From Protula sp. h YS-2021 (lineage: Eukaryota > Annelida > Polychaeta > Sabellida > Serpulidae), in the NCBI GenBank assembly GCA_949752745.1, contig OX457033.1, forward strand, positions 13,446,448-13,510,447: 64,000 nt of DNA, given 5' to 3'. The number at the start of each line of letters is the position of its first letter. The first letter of the stretch is position 1. The position numbers and the translations under genes are program-made. Below the pieces are notes generated by a model. It saw only the letters and a list, made by a program, of their open reading frames with translations. It was not told the DNA's origin and ran no database searches. Below, in pieces: positions 50,239 to 57,169 of the stretch.

Positions 50239-50805
50239 ATGTCTGGAGTGAGCGAGCAACAACTACCATCTATGACAATGCCTGTAGAAAAGTCTGAGAC
50301 AATGCCTGCAGAAAATTTTATGGTAAAGCCTGAGACAATACCTACAGCAAAGTCTAAGGCAATGCCCATGGTAAAGTCTAAGGCGAAGTCATGTCAGCAG
50401 CGTCAAAAGCGACCACATCTTAGAAAGAGAAAAAGAGATGAGTTACCAGCTATGACGCCGCCGTGTAAAAAGCGAAAAATTAAGACAGAGCCTAAAATGA
50501 AGCGAGAACCAGAGTGTAAAGCTGCTACCACCATGAAGAAGATGGGTGTAGACGATTTACCGGTTATGATACCTATTAATGGAGAAATATATATTAAATT
50601 GGGGAAATATCAACAGAAAGTGATGGTAAACATTCGTGAATATATTACGGATCATACATCTGGGAGGTTACATCCTACCAAGAAGGGAATTTTGTTGTCA
50701 TTGAACGATTGGCACATGCTGAAGAAGCAAATGACATCAGTGGATCTCATGCTTCAGCAAATGGATTTTTATAAATGCAGTGACTGTCAGAAGATTGTTG
50801 AGTAG
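50239..50805 (+). CDS. PC4-like ssDNA-binding / coactivator protein of the palindromic element
   Basis: An intronless 188-residue protein. The start is the first ATG downstream of the TATA box. Residues 1-55 are a repetitive MPxEKSETMP/AKSKAMPMVKSK segment. Residues 56-95 are strongly basic (RKRKRDE, KKRKIK) and look like a nuclear localisation and nucleic-acid-binding tail. Residues ~113-173 match the PC4/Sub1 fold: GEIYIKLGKYQQKVMVNIRE, YITD....LHPTKKGILLSL and DWHMLKKQM. These correspond to the family's VDIREYW...G...PGKKGISL...W..L pattern. The C-terminus has a CSDC pair. PC4 proteins bind single-stranded or melted DNA and act in transcription and replication. That suits a palindromic element prone to melting, though the role here is inference. 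AATAAA signals lie at 50951 and 51092. Confidence 0.82.
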   Translation: MSGVSEQQLPSMTMPVEKSETMPAENFMVKPETIPTAKSKAMPMVKSKAKSCQQRQKRPHLRKRKRDELPAMTPPCKKRKIKTEPKMKREPECKAATTMKKMGVDDLPVMIPINGEIYIKLGKYQQKVMVNIREYITDHTSGRLHPTKKGILLSLNDWHMLKKQMTSVDLMLQQMDFYKCSDCQKIVE

Positions 50806-51091
50806 ACAGCGAGATGACTGTATACATTTTAACTGCATAACGAGCTTAGTGAATGCTATGATTTCATCACCCTCAGTGTAGAAGATTGGACAAGAACTTG
50901 AAACTTAGCTTTGACTCATATGGACATATACATTTGATATGTAGTTCAAATAAAATTGTCTTCATATGTAGGCTATGAAATTAACATGATGTATGTTAAT
51001 GTGAAGTTTTTGTGAATCTGCACATGTATTAACATAATATGTATTTGAAATAGTTTTGTTTGTATCATAATTGTACATATTTGCGATATTC

Positions 51092-51128
51092 AATAAAAAC
51101 ACATATGATGCTTTTCAACTTTTTATTT
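51092..51128. terminator. Overlapping polyadenylation signals of the two convergent genes
   Basis: AATAAAAAC on the plus strand at 51092 and its counterpart TTTTTATTTTT (AATAAA on the minus strand) at about 51121-51128 lie within 40 bases. One compact region can therefore end both transcripts. Confidence 0.7.
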
Positions 51129-51342
51129 TTCTCATACAATACTTGAATATAATACATAATAATACAAAATTAACTATAATACCTAATATATGATATATGG
51201 TTTACGGGTCAATTAAAACCACGTCAGGAACCTTGCGACTTTACATGTTGCAAAGCAAGACATATATTAATACACAACGCTTAAGCGAATAAAATATTAC
51301 AACATTTATAAAGTCTTTATCATAAAGTTTAGTCAAGTAAGT

Positions 51343-52098
51343 CTATTTTTCTTCATCTGTTTCACTCTGCTCACTCTCCATGTCACTTTCTTCATCACTG
51401 CTGTCATACTCCTCTTCCTTATCTAGAAGCTCTTCAAAGAATGCATTGTTTTTCCTTATAGCAGCCTTTACTGCCTTTGAATACTTGTCATGTTTTTCAT
51501 CCACAAAGTAATTAAAGTCCTTTAAAATCTTTTGATAATGTTGGCTTTCTTCTAGACGCTGGGTATATTTGAATAGTCTCATAAACAGTTGTTTAAGTCC
51601 ATGTTTATAAATGGGTCGAAGGTCATAGCTTGCTATTTCACGCGGATCTTCAAGTCCTTGTTCTTCATATTCTGAAACCTTTTCTTGAAATTTGTCATCA
51701 TAGGCATCGTAGACTTCTTGAACCATATCATACCAGACAGAGTCTATTTCTGACTCACTTTCAGAGTCTGTTTCTGACTCACTTTCAGGGTCTGTTTCTG
51801 ACTCACTTTCAGAACTCCTGTCATCGGCATCCTCACCACACTGCTCCATATGTTTGAGCAAAGCTTCTTCGCTGTTGTATAATGCACCACATTCTGCACA
51901 AGCATGTGCATTCTTTTCAGCCATGTTAACGCTTTCACTTTCCATAGAAGACTCATCGAAAGTTTCCGTGAAAGGTAGTTTTACAGGGTTCTCCATATCC
52001 GATTCTTCATCCACTTCTGACGTGTGAGCAACCTTTAAGTGTCTTTTAAGACTTTGTGGCCAGTTGTAAGGTTTTGAACAAATGTTGCATTGATACAT
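51343..52098 (-). CDS. Acidic C2H2 zinc-finger protein of the palindromic element
   Basis: An intronless 251-residue protein. The ATG at 52098 is 55 bases downstream of a TATA box, and the first ~14 codons lie inside the right arm. Zinc finger 1 is residues 2-25 (YQCNICSKPYNWPQSLKRHL, then KVAH; C4, C7, H20, H25). A second, degenerate finger is at ~65-88 (CAECGALYNSEEALLKHMEQ, C), a CCHC type. Between ~95 and 120 runs a Ser-Glu-Asp repeat (SESESETDPESESETDSE) from a 24-base DNA repeat. The middle is helical and charged (VQEVYDAYDDKFQEKVSEYE). The C-terminus is acidic (YDSSDEESDMESEQSETDEE), like a transactivation tail. No family assignment beyond C2H2. A DNA-binding regulator of the element is the simplest reading. 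Confidence 0.82.
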   Translation of the reverse strand: MYQCNICSKPYNWPQSLKRHLKVAHTSEVDEESDMENPVKLPFTETFDESSMESESVNMAEKNAHACAECGALYNSEEALLKHMEQCGEDADDRSSESESETDPESESETDSESESEIDSVWYDMVQEVYDAYDDKFQEKVSEYEEQGLEDPREIASYDLRPIYKHGLKQLFMRLFKYTQRLEESQHYQKILKDFNYFVDEKHDKYSKAVKAAIRKNNAFFEELLDKEEEYDSSDEESDMESEQSETDEEK

Positions 52099-52150
52099 CC
52101 TTTCGGTTCAACCTACACTATTCAAATGATTAGAAAGTCTTTAAACATAG

Positions 52151-52159
52151 CTTTATATA
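52151..52159 (-). promoter_or_regulatory. TATA box of the C2H2 gene
   Basis: TATATAAAG on the minus strand, about 55 bases upstream of the ATG and immediately next to the TGTTCAACA array. Conserved in the left arm at 50020-50027. Confidence 0.78.
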
Positions 52160-52505
52160 CAACAACTTGTTGAACAACAACATGTTGAACATGTTGAACA
52201 ACTTGTTGAACAACAACATGTTGAACATGTTGAACATGTTGAACAACAACATGTTGAACATGTTGAACAACTTGTTGAACAACAACATGTTGAACATGTT
52301 GAACATGTTGAACAACATGTTGAACATGTTGAACAACATGTTGAACATGTTGAACAACATGTTGAACATGTTGAACAACATGTTGAACATGTTGAACAAC
52401 ATGGTGAACATGTTGAACATGTTGAACAACATGTTGAACATGTTCAACATGTTGAACATGTTGAACAACAACATGTTGAACATGTTGAACAATTTGTTGA
52501 ACAAT
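52158..52505. repeat. TGTTGAACA array, right arm (long)
   Basis: About 350 bases composed almost only of TGTTGAACA, with AACATGTT palindromes at the joints. Length variation versus the left arm (about 150 bases) is the main difference between the arms. It lies directly upstream of the C2H2 TATA box, a typical place for a multi-site regulator-binding array. ORFs of MLNNN/MFNML repeats on both strands are artefacts. Confidence 0.93.
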
Positions 52506-53469
52506 ACCACGACCTAATATCTTCCAAAAATTATTCGAACACGTGTTTTGAATGGGCTTGCCATTCGAACACGTCTTTTAAATGGGCTTGCCATTCGAAC
52601 ACATGTTTGAATGGGCGCAGTTTTCCTACATAACTATCCACATTTTCACTTCCCATTTTTTCCAACAATCAACCCACCAACCAAGTGGTAGAATTGTTTG
52701 AAACGTGAAAAACTAAATTTGTTAAAGTTGGTCTAGAACCACCATTTCTGCACCACTATAACTTTAGAATATTTGAATAAGTACCATGGTAAAATGCTAA
52801 AACTTATTTTATATATCATATGTTGTCAAAAACTACATTTGCTAAAGTTTGCACCATTTTCCAACTACTATAACATAAAACATAACATTGGACTTAACGT
52901 AGGGAAAATCCCATTCCTTCTCAAATTATTTATCGTTCCCACGCTCTGAACGAGTGCACCCTGAAATTTATCGATCGGTTTCCCCACACTATGAGACCTT
53001 TCATGTACTTATTCCTATGCTGTGTGTGCGTGTGGTTATTGTAATAAAACCATTGAAATATGACTAATTAAATATTAGCATAATAATAATAGTGAAAATA
53101 GACATAGAAATATGGCTATTATGTTAAAAAAAAGTCACAGAGAGTCACATAATGTCATAGATTACATAAAGTCACATAATGTCACAGTCACATGTTGTCA
53201 CATAATGTCACAGAGTCATAAAAACCAAAAACAAAAAGTTTGTCCAAGTTTTTCCAAGCAGAACAAAAAGGTTTGCTTTTATACTACTTCCATGTAATCA
53301 AAATATGGTGTGTAACTTTGTTCAAAAATTGTTAAAAATGTTGACTCAGCAGAATTTTACTTATGTATATGAATGTCTCACTTACAGTTGTACTGCTGTA
53401 CAGCTGTAAAGCAGAGACATCTGACGATGAAGTTAAACAGTATTCATCCGCGAAATAGCACAGTAATTA

Positions 53470-53835
53470 ACTGAATCAAATGGTGAAATTTTCATTGAAA
53501 TCGACCAATTATAGCTAAAGTTATCCCAATTTTTTTACAAAGTGAAAATGGTGATAAAAATGCATACAGCCACCTGCACAACTAGCCCATGATCACTTTA
53601 TAACAAAAGTTTACATAAACCTGAATAAAATGGTGAAATTTTCATTGAAATCGGTCAAGTATAACAAAAGTTATCCCAGTTTTAAGTTAAAATGGCTACA
53701 TGCTATACATATGTATACGACCAACTGCGCAAGTAGCCCATGACTATTTTATAACAAAACTTTACATAACACTGAATCAAATGGTGAAAATTTCATAAAA
53801 ATCGGTCAATAATAACGAAAGTTATCGGAATTTTA
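53470..53835. repeat. ~145-bp tandem repeat, right arm, 3 copies
   Basis: Mirror copy of 48540-48900, with TGGTGAAATTTTCATTGAAA, then ATCGGTCAA and AAAGTTATC. Confidence 0.85.
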
Positions 53836-53839
53836 AGTA

Positions 53840-54250
53840 AGAGGGGGGGGGGGGGGTCATGAAAGCCTAAGTTGCGCAGAATGATGTGAAACATATAACT
53901 ATGCCGAAATCACAAATTTTACTAGCCCTAGGGGGGGGGGGGGGAGGTTATACAAACCAAACTTCTTCAGAATCGTCTGAACCATATAACTATGCTGAAA
54001 TCACAAAATTTTCTTAGCCCTAGGGGGGGGGGGGGGTCCTCAAAACCGAAGTTGTTCAGAATCGTCTGAAACATATAACTATGCTGAAAATGCAAAATTT
54101 TCTTAGCCCTAGGGGGGGGGGGGGGTCATGAAAACCAAAGTTGCTTAGAATCGTCTGAAAAGGATAACTATGCTGAAATCGCAAAATTTTCTTAGCCCGG
54201 GGGGGGGGGGGGGTAGGGAGGGGTAGGGGGGAGGGGGGTTGGGGGGGGCT
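53840..54250. repeat. G-tract repeat block, right arm (~90-bp unit)
   Basis: Five G-runs of 12-18 bases (near 53844, 53932, 54023, 54111, 54198) separated by the conserved unit. Each run or group could form G-quadruplexes. Together with the mirrored C-runs these make the terminal part of each arm. Confidence 0.9.
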
Positions 54251-54285
54251 GTGGTAGAACTGTCATTTCCCTACTGCTTTTATTA

Positions 54286-54710
54286 TGTTATCTGCAACTG
54301 AAATCCCCTACCTGATTTAGCTCGTAAGTGTCGTAAAAATTACCCGATACCAAAGCTACTCTAGACTGGCTTTGGGAACCAATTTATGGCAGTGGAGGGA
54401 GTAACCCTATGCAAATTAATTGTAGTTTGGGGCCAGTTACATAGCGGGCTAAATATGTTAACGGCGGGAATGTGTCCTTTTACGGTAATCTTCAGTGCGG
54501 GGTTTCAATTTGGCGTTGTTGTTTATCAAACAACCTCTGCAGCAATTTGATGTGTTGTATATAGCACCTTTTTATTTAAAAACCCAGTAGTATTCCACTA
54601 GCGTAACACCCATAAAGAAAGGAACTAATCTTTAAAATATCCTTTCTCTATGTGTTAATACATAGCAGACAGATTTTGTGAGAGGTCAGCTGTTTTATAA
54701 CAACGTCAAC
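54286..54710. other. Sequence between the palindromic element and SCaMC; Mutator-family debris
   Basis: AGAGGTCAGCTGTTTTATAA near 54681 also occurs at 43435 and, inverted and slightly diverged, near 47945. AGTAACCCTATG near 54400 recurs near 43869. Thus fragments related to the Mutator-like element lie here. This stretch must also include the SCaMC promoter; no TATA box is evident. Confidence 0.55.
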
Positions 54711-54752
54711 ATGGACGATACAGACGATTTTTGTGTTTGTTTTTTATTTTAA
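54711..54752 (+). promoter_or_regulatory. Upstream ORF before SCaMC
   Basis: ATG at 54711 opens a 13-codon ORF (MDDTDDFCVCFLF) ended by TAA. A second mini-ORF (MAF) starts at 54783, just before the main ATG. If the transcript starts upstream, both could lower translation of the main frame. Confidence 0.35.
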
Positions 54753-54799
54753 ACACCAAATTTAATTAGCACTTGAGTGTATAATGGCGTTTTGATAAT

Positions 54800-54967
54800 A
54801 TGGCAGAAAGTCTAAGTCATAAATTAACAGAGGAGGACGAGAAAAGATTGGCTGATTTGTTTAATCGTTTAGATGTGGACAACGATGGGAAAATTTCTGT
54901 GTCTGACCTCACGAAAGCAATTAAATCGATGGAGCTGGAGGTGCACCATGTGCCAGGCCATGCCCAG
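54800..54967 (+). CDS. SLC25A24-like: SCaMC calcium-binding mitochondrial carrier, exon 1
   Basis: Encodes 56 residues from MAESLSHKLTEEDEKRLADL to GHAQ and ends in phase 0 at a weak donor (CCCAG|gttgaa). It contains EF-hand 1, loop DVDNDGKISVSD, with Asp rather than Glu at position 12. With the next exons it forms the regulatory N-terminal domain of SCaMC carriers (SLC25A23/24/25 group). These sit in the mitochondrial inner membrane and exchange ATP-Mg for phosphate in response to cytosolic calcium. The paralogue cannot be chosen from this part alone. Confidence 0.88.
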
Positions 54968-55346
54968 GTTGAAAATAAATAATATTAATCAGTCACTGAT
55001 TTTGTGTTTTTCCTTCTTTTAGCAAGCCTTTTGGTGCAGGTGTTCTTTCAGTTGTTCGACCCGAAGCAAATAGGAAACCGTACAAGTAATGGAAATTATA
55101 GTTCTAGGTGACTCTACGAGGGAGAGGAGATAGAATTGGCTAGAGTAGATCGTAATTGGTGACAACAAAATGCTAAATTCCAACTCCACCAAATAAGCCA
55201 GCCGAAAGTTTTGGAACCCTATCGACTTAAATATGCATCATTTTGTGATATTTGACAAAAGAAATTTGTTTTGAACCACGGAAGATGTTCTTTTTCATTT
55301 CACCAATTTGGATCTACTGTAACCATTCGTTCTCCTCCCCCTCGTA

Positions 55347-55887
55347 GTCCCAGCGGACCCTTTGTATCTTCCTATGACAGAAAGGGTCACAGTTCCTGGA
55401 ATAGAAGTGGCCATTGATATCAATTTTCAATGCTCTGGACCGTTCGGACACCGAGGCCCGAACTGGCAGGCTTTTTCTGTAAAAGCACGCTGAAAAGTAC
55501 CTTGGCGCATTATTTTCGACCTCAGCGAAACTACCAAACTAGAGTAAAGTGTGGTTTTACAACTGTGGATTCACTGTTGTTGTTGGCGATAATGGGGGAT
55601 TCGATATCGCGACCTCAAGAAAACAAATATTTTTCTCAGTAAAAAATTGTTATCTGCCCATAAATCTTTTGCACCATAATTTAATTTATGGGCCATTTAT
55701 GTGATGCACCCTTTCTAAAATAGCGCCGTTGGCCCCAGTCGTGCGACGAGATATGAAAATTGACATCAATGACATTTCCTATTGTAGGACTCTTGCTGTC
55801 ATGGGAAGACCGCAAGAGTCATCTAGGACTAAGGTGACTCTTGCGGTCTTCTTATGTCCTAGGAAGATAGAAAGGGTCCGCTGGGAC
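55347..55887. mobile_element. TIR element with TA flanks in SCaMC intron 1
   Basis: Ends GTCCCAGCGGACCCTTTGTA / inverse at 55859-55887 (AAGATAGAAAGGGTCCGCTG, GGAC), one mismatch in about 27 bases. A TA dinucleotide flanks each end, as in Tc1/mariner-type insertions. An internal perfect 16-bp hairpin lies at 55805-55820/55836-55851 (GAAGACCGCAAGAGTC). Non-coding. Confidence 0.65.
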
Positions 55888-56139
55888 TATAATGGAAACA
55901 GAGCTAGTTGCGGGTTTTAATGTTGTTTTTTTTTGGGGGGGGGGGGAATTGTAACTTTTCCCGAAAAGTTTCTGTGTTGCGACTGATAACCAATGACAAT
56001 CTGATGCACCAGTGCAACAGGATGCCTGCTTCTTTCGATCACGCAACCTTTCTTATTTTATAGATGTTCTTTCAAAAGTCATTGGCCATAATAACCTCAG
56101 TTTTCAGGAAGAAATTATAAGCTAAATACTATTTTGCAG

Positions 56140-56266
56140 AAACTGTTCGAGAGGTTTGACCTGAAGAATGATGGGCATATTGACTTCGCCGAGTTTGTGC
56201 AGTACGTTACAGAGCATGAACGCAAACTGAGGATATCATTTGCAGAGCTGGACAAGAATAAAGATG
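56140..56266 (+). CDS. SLC25A24-like: SCaMC, exon 2 (EF-hand 2 and start of EF-hand 3)
   Basis: Acceptor ATTTTGCAG, donor gtatgt, phase 0 in and phase 1 out. Encodes KLFERFDLKNDGHIDFAEFV with EF loop DLKNDGHIDFAE, then YVTEHERKLRISFAELDKNK and DG. EF-hand 3 is split by the intron exactly at its conserved glycine. The spacing and the EHERKL..SF..LDKN.DG segment match SCaMC proteins closely. Confidence 0.92.
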
Positions 56267-56456
56267 GTATGTCTGCCATTGTCGTTGGAAAATAACGTAT
56301 AGTTTAATGTGCATAAGACAAAATAATGATACTTTTCCTATATCAAGAAACCCAAAACCTGAGAAAAAAAACCAAAAACTACATGATTGAGCTTTTAATG
56401 CGATAAGCACATTTCGGTGGTAATCTTTGAAATGATCAGTTTTACATTGGCTCTAG

Positions 56457-56544
56457 GTTTTATTGATGTACACGAAATCAAAGACGCCTTCAACAACCTG
56501 GGCGTGGACATTAACCTAGCAGAAGCGAAAACAATACTGCACAA
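56457..56544 (+). CDS. SLC25A24-like: SCaMC, exon 3 (rest of EF-hand 3)
   Basis: Acceptor GGCTCTAG, donor gtgagt. Joined to exon 2 it completes loop DKNKDGFIDVHE and continues IKDAFNNLGVDINLAEAKTI. Phase 1 in, phase 2 out. Confidence 0.92.
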
Positions 56545-57057
56545 GTGAGTAGCAGGATGAGCAACAATGGTCCTCAAAAACTGAATTATTTATAGGAGTT
56601 GTATGACGGTACAGTTAAACGCTTCTTAAAAGAACAGGGTAAAGAGTGGGCGGAGGGGGGGTTGGACCGGGCTTCTGGGCATTATGAAGTTTTCTCATTC
56701 GTCTGGGCTTTCACTGAATATAGACATACCCTCATTCATACGTCGATGTGACCTTGGTTTGCTGTATCGCTCTATCTGGCTGTCACACTTCAAAAGTTCA
56801 CACAGTTCTAGTTTTTTTTTAGCTTCTATGAATATTCTGCTGGGTAGGATTATACTTCCTTATGTCAGTTATAAACTATTGTCCAAATATCTCCTGTGTG
56901 CTGTTTGGGAGCTTTATGTAACAATTGTGAGTCTCAATTAATATCGATAATTTTTGAACCTGAAACATAGGTTTGAACCAAGTATGGGGTAAAAGGTAAT
57001 TTATATCATATGAAATCCCCGTTATTTTAGTGTGTTTGTTATTTGCTGCGGTTATAG

Positions 57058-57169
57058 AATTGACAAGGATAAGACATTGCTGATCAACTGGAACGAGTGG
57101 CGAGAGTTTCATCTGCTTCACCCGGTATCAAATGTGAAGGAGATTGTACATTACTGGCGTCATACCACG
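57058..57169 (+). CDS. SLC25A24-like: SCaMC, exon 4 (EF-hand 4 and linker)
   Basis: Acceptor GCGGTTATAG, donor gtgagt, phase 2 in and phase 0 out. Encodes IDKDKTLLINWNEWREFHLL followed by HPVSNVKEIVHYWRHTT. The WNEWR.F.L..P......I..YWRH.T string is diagnostic of SCaMC carriers, just before the amphipathic helix and carrier domain. EF-hand 4 (DKDKTLLINWNE) lacks the loop glycine, as is common in this family. I found no exon for the mitochondrial carrier repeats in the remaining 6.8 kb, so the gene continues beyond 64000. Confidence 0.93.

Larger units (their letters stand above)
48108..54277. mobile_element. 6.17-kb palindromic element with ~2-kb inverted arms and two genes
   Basis: Arms: 48108-50125 and 52052-54277, inverted copies differing mainly in repeat number and rare substitutions. 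The ends read AGTAGGGAAATGACAGTTCT and its exact inverse. The 8-base TTTTATTA lies directly outside both ends (48100-48107 and 54278-54285), which looks like a target duplication. The unique centre (50126-52051) holds two convergent TATA-driven genes, PC4-like (+) and acidic C2H2 (-). There is no transposase, integrase, helicase or polymerase. The structure suggests a non-autonomous transposon with long TIRs (hAT and Mutator classes use 8-9-bp duplications) or a virus-like replicon. The element lies about 520 bases upstream of the SCaMC start codon. Confidence 0.88.

Noticed and set aside
52130..52517. MLNNN and MFNML repeat ORFs
   Set aside because: Products of the TGTTGAACA array on both strands.
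49066..53297. Mirrored 61-codon ORFs (49066-49251 and 53112-53297) as genes
   Set aside because: They lie over a TGACATTATG repeat and a low-complexity stretch; identity reflects the inverted arms, not coding constraint.
48108..54277. Polinton/Maverick or adenovirus-like identity for the palindrome
   Set aside because: No polymerase B, integrase, packaging ATPase, protease or capsid gene, and the size and flanking repeat do not fit.
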